Shown piece after piece: positions 7,422 to 17,632 of a DNA stretch of 45,784 bases. Origin of the DNA: Alphaproteobacteria bacterium (lineage in GTDB: Bacteria > Pseudomonadota > Alphaproteobacteria > Rs-D84); assembly GCA_017935245.1 (NCBI GenBank), contig JAGBHZ010000008.1:1-45784 (forward strand). The letters are read 5' to 3'. The notes under the pieces are model-generated. The model saw only the letters and a list, made by a program, of their open reading frames with translations. It was not told the DNA's origin and searched no databases. The position numbers and the translations under genes are program-made. Each line of letters starts with the position of its first letter. Position 1 is the first letter of the stretch.

Positions 7422-10400
7422 ATGGGAAAAATACGCAAATTCCTGGGATTTTTGACATTTTTTATTGGTATGATTTTCGCAGCAAATTCATTTGCCACGG
7501 GGTATGTGTGCGACGATATAAAGATGTACACATCGTGTAATTCGGGGTATTACCTGTCGGCTTGTGGGACGGAATACGACGGACGCGAATTAAGTGAAGA
7601 CGATTTAACCACGGGGAATTCGTGTATGGAATGCCCAAGTGATGATTATACATGTGCCGGTGGACTAACGTGCCCAAGTCTGAAAACGGTTACAATTTCG
7701 TTTAGTTGTGGTGATGGTGAATTGAAGCCTGGGGTAACATTGCCAAAAATTACAGCAAAGCTTGGCGAAGAAGTGAGCCTGGAAGGATACAATCCGGCGG
7801 AGTATTGCCACAGGAATGGATATTATGCAGATACGAATGCTTTTGTGAGTGCTATTATATGGACGGATAAGGATACTGGTATAATTGTTGGCAATATGAA
7901 CTATACTATTACCGCCACATCGGACATGGAATTTTTGCCAGAGTGGAAACCAAACGACTTAGCTCTTAGTTTCTATAGGGGCGATCGCATCATTAGTCGC
8001 GATTATATAAACACCGATGATTATGTGTGCAGTTATGGTGAAAAATATACCATACCATCATATGAACAGGCCGGCTATGACTTTAATGGCGAATGGACAT
8101 CCGAAAATACAAGCAAAATATTCAAACCCGGCGATGTTGTGGATTGTACATATGAAACATTTGGCAGTTATGGCTTTTATAGTCTGAACGAAGCAAATAA
8201 TTTTGACTATAAATCGAACGACGGAGAAATAACCAGTGAAATTCCAACATCAGATAAACTTATAACAGAAAGTTTGCCCATTACATATCTGGTACGGTTT
8301 AATGCCGATGGTGGTTCGGGCACAATGGACGACCAAGAATTGGAGTATGGGGAGTATAGTAATTCAACTGAACTTAATGCGAATAAATTTACCCGTACCG
8401 GATACACGTTTATGGGTTGGTCAACCACCGAAACCGGATCGGTCGAATATACCGACGGGGAGTGGGTATCCAACCTGACCACAGAAGATGGTGCGGTGAT
8501 CAACCTGTATGCGGTTTGGGAACCGGCCTGTAATAAACTTCAGATGGCAAAGAAGTGGTTAGCCACGGGTGATCCGCAATTTTTGGAAGCATGGAATACA
8601 CGCGATTATTTGTATTTCAAAACAGACGATAACACAGTTTATACCGATTCGGCATGCACAACCGAGTATTCTTCCGCTGATTACAGCGACGTTATTCCAA
8701 CCGTTAAGCCTTCATCGGGGCTAAAGTTTATGGGTTGGGCGGTTTCTGCCAATACTGATATCAATTACGTATCGGCATTGCCAATTCACAGTTCTACGTA
8801 TGTTGAGTATATGTTGCTGGATGAAGATGGGGAAATCTTTGGCGGGGACCCATTAACGGGATTTAATCCTATACCAAAGTATCTATATGCCGTTTTTGCG
8901 TCTGATTGTGTTACAGACTCGCCCAAGGGAACCTGTAATCAGACCATAACAAAATCAACCGATACATCAACACTACGTGTTCAGTACGATGTTGAATGTG
9001 CCAATGGATATAATAAAGAAGATGTGGATTTGCTTGGTACGCTTGCAGAAAGTGATTTGAGTGTGTGTATAGGAAATGAATACACGGTTTCATTTAATGC
9101 CAATGGTGGTTCGGGCGGGCAATCGTCGTCTGTAACCGCAACGTATGGCAGCGAAATGCCAGAAATTAGCACAACCGCCCCAACCCGCACCGGATATACA
9201 TTTATGGGTTGGTATGATAATGCGGACTATAATGCGGGCAAAATGTACTATACCGTGGCAGGTGAATCAGCGCGTAATTATGACAATACTTCCAACACAA
9301 CGCTGTATGCCGGATGGGCCCCATGTACATATTCGGTAAAGTATAATGCCAATGACGGCAGCGGCACAATGAGCGACAGTTCACACACGTACGACATATC
9401 CAAGAATTTGTCCGCAAACACGTTCACACGCACCGGATATAATTTCTTGGGATGGTCAACGGACAATTCGGCAACATATACCAACGAAGAAGCGGTTATA
9501 AACCTGACCGCAACATGTGGTGGAACGGTTAACCTGTACGCGGTGTGGGATCCGATTACATTTACCATTGAATATCTTGGTGGGGATGGTGCAACGGGTT
9601 CGATGGACTATCAAACATGTACATATGACACGGATTGCTTTGTGGCCAACAATGAATTTGAAAAAACAAATTATAACTTTACAGAATGGGAATGTTCGGG
9701 GGGGGCATGCGATGGTGATATGGTTCAACCTGACGACAACCTAACGAATGCAACAGCCACCGATGGTGCGGTGATTACATTGACCGCGCAATGGTCGCTG
9801 GGGGTATCTACATGTACCGCGGGTCAGACATATGATGAACAAACATGTCCGGAGGGTTCATATTGCCCGGGCGAAAACGTTCCCGCTGGCACAGAATCCG
9901 GCGACAATGGTTGTGCACGCAAATGTCCTGTGGATATCCTGCGCGGTGGAACGGTGTCATCTGGCGAGGGAAGCGATAGTAGATCTGACTGCTATACCAC
10001 ACGTGAAAATACCGCCACACCAAATGGAACCGGTCGTGGTGACCAGGTGTGCGAATATGGCGTTAACGCAGCGAAAACCGATAACTATGCGGGTGACTGT
10101 ACGGTCGTAATTAATTGGTGCCAGGGGGGGATGTACCTGCAGGCAAATGATGATTCAGAATGTAAAACAACATCACCGGGTGAATACAGTCCCGAGGGCG
10201 ATACAAAAAAATATTTTTGTAATGATTTGAAGGGTGCAAACGATACAACTTCGTCCCAGGCGGGTGCCAAATCAGCAACCGAATGCTTTAACAGATGTTC
10301 GGCAAATGCAATCACCAATGGTGTACAAAACCCAATTGATTATGTTGTGGAGTATAACGGCACGGAATTCCCGGCGTGCAAATATGAAACGTCGTGTAAC

Positions 10401-13400
10401 GGGGGGTATGTTGTTGATGGCGATGCGTGTCAGCCAGATGTGTTTAAAATCACACTGAATCACAATGGTGGCGTGCCAAGTGTAAATACCATCTACTTAA
10501 AATATAATACCGGATGGTATTCAGATGAGACGGCAAACACACCGATAACATCAATTCCGTTGCCAACGGATGAAACCAAGACATGCAGTGGTTATTACTA
10601 TAATAATACCCAGATGATTGTTGGGGCCGATGGCAAACTAACAACCGATTATAAGGTGTTTGATGATGATGCGGAAATCGTCGCATCATGGGATGCAAAA
10701 CCAACAACGACATGTGCGGCGGGTACGTACTATACGGGAACCGGTACAACATGCGCCACATGTATCGAGGGCAATTATTGCCCCGGCGTTCAGAACGTTA
10801 TCCAGGGCTCTGGCCAGGCGGGTATGTTCACATGCGCATCATTAAAAGGTTCGTATGTTCCGGCGACCGATGCATCGGGCAATGTAATGACCGTTGAAAT
10901 TAATTCGGCGGCCGGTGCAGATAGCGCGTCTGACTGTTTCGCAACAAATGTTGAATATAAAACAACATATGCGACCGGTGCCCAGAAGTGTTACTATAAT
11001 TCTGGGGCGTACAATGACAAATGCACAGACAAATCGGTGTTCACATGTATTGCGGGATATTATTATGACGCTGAAAAGAATAGCACAGACTGTATCATCG
11101 TTGGCCGGGGGTATTACAGTCCAAAAGATTCCAAGACGCGTGGTATGTGCCCTGGATTTGGTACAGATTCAGAAGTTACCACGGATGATGAAGATTCTGA
11201 CAGTATCACGTTATGTAAACGTGGCAACACCGCAAAAAAAATTGTTCATGGTTATATGCGTGCCAGATGTACACACAAATCAGATGCGCCATCTGATTTG
11301 ACCGACGTGTCTGGGTATCAAGACAACTGTCCACTGGGGGTTGTTGTAACCTGTGATGCGGGGTATTATGATGATAAAACATACCAAGGCACAGAAAAAA
11401 CACCGTACTGTGTTCAGGTTGAAGCCGATTATTGGAGCCCAGATCAAGCAACATGTTCGGGCAGTGATGATATTCCAATGGCGGAAAATCCTGGATGCTC
11501 AACCCTGAAAACAGCGTGCGCGGCGGGTTCAACCACCAATGGCGTAACCGGCGCAACCAGTGCCGAAGCGTGCAAATGGACAACGTGTGAACCGGGTATG
11601 GTATGTGAAGACGGTAAAGAACCACAAAGTTGTTCCAAATTAACAGGCGGTGAATTTACACTGTCCGAAGCCGGCACAACCAGCGTTGATAGATGTTTTA
11701 AAACATGTGAAACTGAGTGCGTTGAACCAGATAGTTGTCCGACGAATTTCAGAAGATGTGAGTATAAAACTGGAGCTATGATTTCTGGTATTCAATACTA
11801 TGGGACGAATGAATGCACAACACAGGATCCGTACTGTTCTATCAAACATGGTTCTCAAACTTACTGTGAATCACCGTATTACTTGTCTGAAGAACATCCG
11901 GACTGTTCTGCAAGTTGTTCGTCTTTGGAACCAGAGAGATTTTATAATTCTTCTTCAAGCCCTACATTACAAAGAGCAGAAACGGCATGTAAAGCTTGGT
12001 GCGACCCCTCATCAGAAGACGCTTCAGGGCGTAAATATTGTGATTTCTCTGCCGCTTATGTATTTGACATAAATGGAAATTTAACTGATGAAACAAAGAA
12101 CTGGTGTCCTGAGCATGCGACATGTACGGATTATATTCCGCCAACTACTGGTTATGCTTGGTATCCAGCTGGTGTATGCGTTCCTACTTCTTTGTGTAAG
12201 TTTACTTTTGTGTGCGATCCAGGTTATGTTGCTAATACGGAAAGCGCGGTTGCGTATGGTCAAGCCAAAAGTTCGTCTGGGGGTGTCTCAAGTTCATCTG
12301 ACATTGCAACGTGTACACCGGGGACGTATATGGTTACATTGGATGACAATGGTGGTAATGGTGGCGCTGGGGCAGTCTATCAAAAATATACTGTTGGGTG
12401 GTCGTTGACGGATTTTGGTGATCTGGTTGACAGGGTTAGTGTTCCGACGCGCGATGGATATACGTTCAAGGGGTATTATGACGCTAAAACCGATGGCAAT
12501 TTGGTAATTGGTACAGATGGTATGTTGCCTGCGAATGATAAGTTCACAGATGATACGACACTGTACGCGCAATGGGATCTTATTACATATACTATTACAT
12601 ATGACAATATGGACGGTGCGACGAATAATATTGCCAACCCATCGTCATATACCATTGAACAGACACCAATGTCATTGGCAAATCCAGAAAAGAGAGGATA
12701 TACATTTACGGGATGGACCGGCGATGCGATATCCGACAATACAATTGTGGAGGGAACGACGGGAAATCTGACCATTACGGCAAATTGGAAGGCGAACACA
12801 TTCGTGGTTCATTTTGATACAACCGATGCGACCGAGACGGTTGTTCCAAATGTTGAATGTACGTATGATGAACCATGTAATGCGGCCGCTGCAATTGAGT
12901 TGCTATACAATACATTTAGTGGATGGAATACCGCGCCTGATGGTAAGGGTACAACGTATGATGGTGGTGCAGATATCACAAATATCGTAGCCAGTGGTGA
13001 AATTACGCTGTACGCGATTTGGAACCAGAACAAGGTTGCTTGCCATGCGGGCAAATATTATGAAAGTGGCGTGGAAAAAACGTGTCCAAAGGGCCAATAC
13101 TGTCCAGGCAACGGTCAAATCAACGAAGGGTCCACTGGGTGTATTGAAGAGTGTCCGGATGATGGCGCAACAACCAGAGTCAAGGATGGTGGTGCGTCGA
13201 ATATCGCACAATGTCGCAAGGTAGTTTCAGGTAGTGAAGCCAAGCAGACATTTACACACGGTACCGCACGGTGGGATTGTGCGTACAATATTGAGACGGG
13301 CGAATACACACTCGACTGCGATGCCGTACCATTGACATGCGATGCAGGATTTTATTATGAATTTGAAAAGCAAAATTACGGATGTACAACGGTGGAAAAT

Positions 13401-16400
13401 GGGTATTATAGCCCTGTCCCAGTGGTTCCAGACGGCGAAAAAGATGAAGCCAGTATGGAACGCTATGCATGTCCGGGCAAGCTATATGATGATGGCACAA
13501 CATCAAATGGAATTGGTTCGGTAGGTTTGCGCGCGTCGATTACAGATTGTACCAGTGTTTGTGCACTGACGATCGCGGATGTTTTGAACAGTAAAACCGT
13601 GACGGCAGATTCTGAAAAGGTTAAAAGTGACGCAAATGGCGTATATCCGGCGTGTTCATACACAATTGTGTGTCATGATGGATATACCGAACAAGACGGT
13701 ACGGATCCAGAATGTATTGCAAAGGAATATACAATTACATTGGATACAAACGGTGGAGTTGGAGATGTTGATGCGTCAATAAAATGCACGTTTGGCAGTG
13801 GCAAGTGTGCGTTGCCGTCAACGAATACATTGACACGTGCCGGTTATGTAACCGCAAACCAGTGGTGTGAATATTCCGATGGCAGTGGTGAATGCTATAC
13901 CGCCGGTGAAAACACAGTTGAAAACATTTCCGACAAGGGCGATGATACAACACTGTATGCGATTTGGAATCCGGGCGTATTCAAGGTTGAATTGGTGGCG
14001 GATGACGCAACCGAAAACGAAAACAAAAATCCAGTATATTTGAAATATACAGTTGGTTGGTATTCGGATAGCGGGGCAGAAAACAAACTGACATCGATTG
14101 AGGGGGGACTGCCCGGCAAATCAGGTTATATTTTCGCGGGGTATAAATTAGGCGACGTTATGATTGTTGATGCAAGTGGCAAACCGATATCTACAGATGC
14201 AGCGCTGCGGGCGACAACATCCGATGCGGTGGCAAATGTAACATGGGCCAATGGTAGCACAACGTGTGAAGCGGGATATTATTACCCCGGTAATGGTGGT
14301 GCCGAAAATTGTAAAGTGTGTGAAGCCAATCACTGGTGCCCAGGTGATACATTTGGAACAGACACCGGCAATATTGGCGGACATAACGAATGTCCGGATG
14401 GTGGATTGTCCGCGGGTGGCGTAACGGCAACAAATGCGGGTGTATGCTATAAAGAAGGCTTACCATACACATCCATCACAAAGCGTGCCACGGGTACACA
14501 GACATGTTATTATGACGATACAGACGGTAAAAAAGTATACGACGCACGGTGTGAAGACAAAGTTGTTAATACATGTATTGGTGGTTACTATCGTGCTAAT
14601 GACACAGATGAAGATTGTACCGAAGTGGGGGAAAATTATTACAGCCCAGATACATCTATAAAACGTATTGCGTGTCCAGACAATGGTATCACAGGCGAAA
14701 AAACCACCGCAACGGAAGCTGGCGAATGTTACAAGACCGTGCCATATACGGCAACAAATGGTTCGGGCACAATGGTCTGTAACTATACAAAACAGAACGA
14801 TGACGGCAGTGCACTGTATAACACTGATCCCCGTGATTGGTTTATAAACAAATGTAATCCAGGATATTATCGCGTTGCAGAAACCGACAAGGATTGTGTG
14901 GAGATTGAACGGAACTTCTATGGCCCGGTTAACGAAGTATACAAAGAACCATGCCCAATGGATGAAGTATCTGGCAAACGCGGTGTAACAAACACTACGA
15001 GAGCGCCGAGTGCTGGTTTTTGTTATGTTGAAGAGCAAAAGTTCGAATCAGAACATGGTGATGGTGTACAACGTTGCGACTATAACCAAGAGGACAGAGT
15101 GTATGACATGTGCGGTAAACGTAAATTCCACCACTGTGATCCGGGATATTATTGGGACAGAAAAATCGAAAATGACTGTGTACCGGTTGATTATAGACAT
15201 TTTGGTCCAGTTGCGGATGAAAGCAATCCAGGATACTATACGGCGCGTCAGGAATGTCCAACATTTGATGGACGCGAAGGACAGACAGAAGACGAATACA
15301 GTGCAGATGCATCGGAATGCTATATGACCGAGGTTCCATGTGGAAACGCCAGCACCGGTACAGGTACACGGACATGTAATTATGATGAGAGTGCACAGTC
15401 TTATTCTGATACATGTACAACAACATGTGAGATTGATGGATGTCCATCGGGACACTATCTGGACAGTGCAAGCAATGCATGTATTGAATGTCCGGCCGGT
15501 ATGATTTGTGGCCCAGAAACAGGCGTCGAAGGTGGCGAAGATCCAAAGGCCTGTAAAGACATGTTTGATGGACGTTATCCAAACTCGGATGCGGGTTCAT
15601 CCAGCACAGGTCAATGCTATGGTACATGCGATATCGCAACAAACGCATCAACCATGATGGGACGCGATTATCAAAATGACGCCTTAGACACATGTGAAGT
15701 TAAAACATGTTTGCCAGGTTATGATTTAGAAAATGGTAAGTGCGTAAAATGTGACGAGGGTAAATATTGCCCAGGCGACGCAGATGGCGATGGTGAAAAC
15801 GATGGCGAAGCCCAGTCATGTCCGACATCACATCCGAATTCAGATGCGGGTAATACAGACATGGGCGAATGCTATGCGGCGTGTGCAAAATCACCAAATG
15901 CATCGACCATGACGGGACGTGATTACTATACCGCCAAGGATACATGTGCAATCAATACATGTTTGCCGGGATATAGACTGAACGGTGGTACATGTACCAA
16001 GTGTGGTGATGGCGAAGTATGTCCGGGCGACGCAGATGGTGATGGTGAAAACGATGGCGAAGCCCAGTCATGTCCGACATCACACCCGAATTCAGATGCG
16101 GGTAATACAGACATGGGTAAATGCTATACGGCGTGTGCAAAATCGCCAAATGCATCAACCATGATGGGACGCGATTATCAAAATGACGCCTTAGACACAT
16201 GTGAAGTGAAAACATGTTTGCCAGGATATAGACTGAATGGTGGTAAGTGTACCAAGTGTGGTGATGGTGAAGTATGCCCAGGTGACGCGGATGGCGATGG
16301 TGAAAATGATGGTGATGTTACATCATGCCCGACATCACATCCCCATTCAGATAATGGAATCAGTGATATTAACATGTGCTATACAGATTGTACGAAGTTA

Positions 16401-17471
16401 GCAAATGTTGACACAATGATTGGGCGTAACTACTATGGCAGAAATGTCGCCGACACATGTGAAATTCAGAAATGTAAGTCTGGATATTATATGACCGATG
16501 GCAGGGCGTCATGTGAACTGTGTCCGGAAGGTACAATTTGTGATCCGAACTCAGGCACGGACATGGATGGTGATGGAATACCAGATGGAAAGCCAAAGAC
16601 ATGTGCAGAATTAACCAAAGGAACACATGTCTATGCCGCGGCGGGGTCGTCAAGTATCAAAGATTGTTATCTGAGATGTGAATCATATGACATTGTATAT
16701 GGTGTTGCGATACCAGATAATGAAATCGAATACTATAACAATGTATGTAAGTTCAAGGGTATGTCCGTAACAGATAACCCATGTGTTATCGAAAAGGTAA
16801 ATGGTGTGGAAACATGTGTTGAAAAATCATGTAATCCAGACTATGAATTGATTGATGGATATTGCCGCAAGTGTGAACGTGAAAATGCGACAGCGTACAA
16901 GACAAATGGAAACTGCCTGGTGGCAAAGTGTCATGCCGGTTTCCATCCAGACGGCGATCAGTGTGCAGCCGACCTTGCACAATGCAACATCCCGAACGCA
17001 GACGTTGCAACCAAGGTTTGGAACAGCAAACTGGGGGCGTATGATATATGTCGCGTAGAAACCTGTGTCGAAGGCTATCATGTTGCGTCAAACGCATGTG
17101 TTCCAGATGTTGAAGCGTGCAATATTGCAAATGGTACCGGAACACGTGAATGGGATCTGCGCAAGGGGACATGGGGCGATTGTATCGTAACGTCATGTAA
17201 GCCAGGCTTTGAACCAGACACCCAAAGCAAACAATGTGTAGCGTGTCCGAATACGTTTGGTGCATTGGGTGAAGTGGCCGTTAGCAGTTGGACAAAGGGA
17301 TGTACAATCGCATCATGTATGTACCAAGGTGAATTGTATGACCTGCGAAATAACGAATGCGTTCAAATCTGTCCGATGACAACGTACACCGATGAAACAG
17401 GTTCGTTGAAATGGAACGACAAAACAAAACGATGTGAACGTAACTGTGAAGATGGTTTTGTTCAATGGTAA
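7422..17471 (+). CDS. Giant secreted Cys-rich/InlB-repeat protein 1 (3349 aa)
   Basis: The start ATG at 7422 follows AGAGGAAG and gives a clean signal peptide (1-25, ending ANSFA). The mature protein begins with a Cys-rich head (GYVCDD...SCNSGYYLS...TTGNSC) shared with giants 2 and 3. InlB B-type (Listeria-Bacteroides) repeats, recognised by GYTFMGW and TLYAxW, lie at about residues 287-366, 553-790, 1635-1867 and 2102-2275. Between them are long arrays of ephrin-receptor/TNFR-like Cys repeats (CxxGYYY...C..C..GYYCPG), and near 2735-2985 tandem repeats of about 84 residues with DADGDGEND calcium-loop-like motifs. The last 78 residues form a domain shared with giant 2. No anchor, autotransporter barrel or sortase motif is seen. 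A surface, adhesive or host-binding role is inference; the export route beyond Sec is unknown. Confidence 0.9.
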   Translation: MGKIRKFLGFLTFFIGMIFAANSFATGYVCDDIKMYTSCNSGYYLSACGTEYDGRELSEDDLTTGNSCMECPSDDYTCAGGLTCPSLKTVTISFSCGDGELKPGVTLPKITAKLGEEVSLEGYNPAEYCHRNGYYADTNAFVSAIIWTDKDTGIIVGNMNYTITATSDMEFLPEWKPNDLALSFYRGDRIISRDYINTDDYVCSYGEKYTIPSYEQAGYDFNGEWTSENTSKIFKPGDVVDCTYETFGSYGFYSLNEANNFDYKSNDGEITSEIPTSDKLITESLPITYLVRFNADGGSGTMDDQELEYGEYSNSTELNANKFTRTGYTFMGWSTTETGSVEYTDGEWVSNLTTEDGAVINLYAVWEPACNKLQMAKKWLATGDPQFLEAWNTRDYLYFKTDDNTVYTDSACTTEYSSADYSDVIPTVKPSSGLKFMGWAVSANTDINYVSALPIHSSTYVEYMLLDEDGEIFGGDPLTGFNPIPKYLYAVFASDCVTDSPKGTCNQTITKSTDTSTLRVQYDVECANGYNKEDVDLLGTLAESDLSVCIGNEYTVSFNANGGSGGQSSSVTATYGSEMPEISTTAPTRTGYTFMGWYDNADYNAGKMYYTVAGESARNYDNTSNTTLYAGWAPCTYSVKYNANDGSGTMSDSSHTYDISKNLSANTFTRTGYNFLGWSTDNSATYTNEEAVINLTATCGGTVNLYAVWDPITFTIEYLGGDGATGSMDYQTCTYDTDCFVANNEFEKTNYNFTEWECSGGACDGDMVQPDDNLTNATATDGAVITLTAQWSLGVSTCTAGQTYDEQTCPEGSYCPGENVPAGTESGDNGCARKCPVDILRGGTVSSGEGSDSRSDCYTTRENTATPNGTGRGDQVCEYGVNAAKTDNYAGDCTVVINWCQGGMYLQANDDSECKTTSPGEYSPEGDTKKYFCNDLKGANDTTSSQAGAKSATECFNRCSANAITNGVQNPIDYVVEYNGTEFPACKYETSCNGGYVVDGDACQPDVFKITLNHNGGVPSVNTIYLKYNTGWYSDETANTPITSIPLPTDETKTCSGYYYNNTQMIVGADGKLTTDYKVFDDDAEIVASWDAKPTTTCAAGTYYTGTGTTCATCIEGNYCPGVQNVIQGSGQAGMFTCASLKGSYVPATDASGNVMTVEINSAAGADSASDCFATNVEYKTTYATGAQKCYYNSGAYNDKCTDKSVFTCIAGYYYDAEKNSTDCIIVGRGYYSPKDSKTRGMCPGFGTDSEVTTDDEDSDSITLCKRGNTAKKIVHGYMRARCTHKSDAPSDLTDVSGYQDNCPLGVVVTCDAGYYDDKTYQGTEKTPYCVQVEADYWSPDQATCSGSDDIPMAENPGCSTLKTACAAGSTTNGVTGATSAEACKWTTCEPGMVCEDGKEPQSCSKLTGGEFTLSEAGTTSVDRCFKTCETECVEPDSCPTNFRRCEYKTGAMISGIQYYGTNECTTQDPYCSIKHGSQTYCESPYYLSEEHPDCSASCSSLEPERFYNSSSSPTLQRAETACKAWCDPSSEDASGRKYCDFSAAYVFDINGNLTDETKNWCPEHATCTDYIPPTTGYAWYPAGVCVPTSLCKFTFVCDPGYVANTESAVAYGQAKSSSGGVSSSSDIATCTPGTYMVTLDDNGGNGGAGAVYQKYTVGWSLTDFGDLVDRVSVPTRDGYTFKGYYDAKTDGNLVIGTDGMLPANDKFTDDTTLYAQWDLITYTITYDNMDGATNNIANPSSYTIEQTPMSLANPEKRGYTFTGWTGDAISDNTIVEGTTGNLTITANWKANTFVVHFDTTDATETVVPNVECTYDEPCNAAAAIELLYNTFSGWNTAPDGKGTTYDGGADITNIVASGEITLYAIWNQNKVACHAGKYYESGVEKTCPKGQYCPGNGQINEGSTGCIEECPDDGATTRVKDGGASNIAQCRKVVSGSEAKQTFTHGTARWDCAYNIETGEYTLDCDAVPLTCDAGFYYEFEKQNYGCTTVENGYYSPVPVVPDGEKDEASMERYACPGKLYDDGTTSNGIGSVGLRASITDCTSVCALTIADVLNSKTVTADSEKVKSDANGVYPACSYTIVCHDGYTEQDGTDPECIAKEYTITLDTNGGVGDVDASIKCTFGSGKCALPSTNTLTRAGYVTANQWCEYSDGSGECYTAGENTVENISDKGDDTTLYAIWNPGVFKVELVADDATENENKNPVYLKYTVGWYSDSGAENKLTSIEGGLPGKSGYIFAGYKLGDVMIVDASGKPISTDAALRATTSDAVANVTWANGSTTCEAGYYYPGNGGAENCKVCEANHWCPGDTFGTDTGNIGGHNECPDGGLSAGGVTATNAGVCYKEGLPYTSITKRATGTQTCYYDDTDGKKVYDARCEDKVVNTCIGGYYRANDTDEDCTEVGENYYSPDTSIKRIACPDNGITGEKTTATEAGECYKTVPYTATNGSGTMVCNYTKQNDDGSALYNTDPRDWFINKCNPGYYRVAETDKDCVEIERNFYGPVNEVYKEPCPMDEVSGKRGVTNTTRAPSAGFCYVEEQKFESEHGDGVQRCDYNQEDRVYDMCGKRKFHHCDPGYYWDRKIENDCVPVDYRHFGPVADESNPGYYTARQECPTFDGREGQTEDEYSADASECYMTEVPCGNASTGTGTRTCNYDESAQSYSDTCTTTCEIDGCPSGHYLDSASNACIECPAGMICGPETGVEGGEDPKACKDMFDGRYPNSDAGSSSTGQCYGTCDIATNASTMMGRDYQNDALDTCEVKTCLPGYDLENGKCVKCDEGKYCPGDADGDGENDGEAQSCPTSHPNSDAGNTDMGECYAACAKSPNASTMTGRDYYTAKDTCAINTCLPGYRLNGGTCTKCGDGEVCPGDADGDGENDGEAQSCPTSHPNSDAGNTDMGKCYTACAKSPNASTMMGRDYQNDALDTCEVKTCLPGYRLNGGKCTKCGDGEVCPGDADGDGENDGDVTSCPTSHPHSDNGISDINMCYTDCTKLANVDTMIGRNYYGRNVADTCEIQKCKSGYYMTDGRASCELCPEGTICDPNSGTDMDGDGIPDGKPKTCAELTKGTHVYAAAGSSSIKDCYLRCESYDIVYGVAIPDNEIEYYNNVCKFKGMSVTDNPCVIEKVNGVETCVEKSCNPDYELIDGYCRKCERENATAYKTNGNCLVAKCHAGFHPDGDQCAADLAQCNIPNADVATKVWNSKLGAYDICRVETCVEGYHVASNACVPDVEACNIANGTGTREWDLRKGTWGDCIVTSCKPGFEPDTQSKQCVACPNTFGALGEVAVSSWTKGCTIASCMYQGELYDLRNNECVQICPMTTYTDETGSLKWNDKTKRCERNCEDGFVQW
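15625..16380 (+). repeat. Tandem 252-255 bp coding repeats in giant gene 1
   Basis: The DADGDGEND-encoding segment recurs at about 15778, 16030 and 16285, with the surrounding SCPTSHPNSDAGN, ACAKSPNAST and CLPGYRLNGG segments. The units encode 84-85 residues. The stretch encoding GRDYQNDALDTCEVKTC occurs nearly unchanged at about 15660 and 16170, so unit copies have been exchanged recently. Confidence 0.85.
17236..17471 (+). other. Conserved C-terminal domain shared by giants 1 and 2
   Basis: About 78 residues, including VAVSSWTKGCTIASCMY, GELYDL, YTDETG and WNDKTK, ending in GFVQW. The same domain closes giant 2 (22767-23002). It keeps six or more cysteines and ends exactly at the stop, as export, anchoring or capping domains often do. 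The role is inferred. Confidence 0.75.
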
Positions 17472-17478
17472 TAAAAAG

Positions 17479-17503
17479 TCCCGCCAATTGGTGGGATTTT
17501 TTT
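17479..17503 (+). terminator. Intrinsic terminator of giant gene 1
   Basis: The stem TCCCGCC/GGTGGGA with AATT loop is followed by seven T, 8 bases after the stop codon. Confidence 0.8.
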
Positions 17504-17580
17504 CAATGGGTTAAAATAGTATAAAAACGTTTTTCAAAAAACTTAATTTAAAAATTATTGTATGATTTTAACATTTCTCC

Positions 17581-17610
17581 TTGCACGACATATCGTATTT
17601 TTACTACCAT
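17581..17610 (+). promoter_or_regulatory. Shared-type promoter of giant gene 2
   Basis: TTGCAC at 17581-17586, an 18-bp spacer and TACCAT at 17605-17610. The run from here to the ATG is almost the same as before giant gene 1, down to AAAAGAGAGGAAGAAATG. Confidence 0.6.
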
Positions 17611-17632
17611 AAGATACAAAAGAGAGGAAGAA

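Noticed and set aside
14460-15038. Antisense ORF of 192 residues in giant gene 1
   Set aside because: Cys/Phe/Ile-rich translation of the complement of the Cys repeats, with no start signals.
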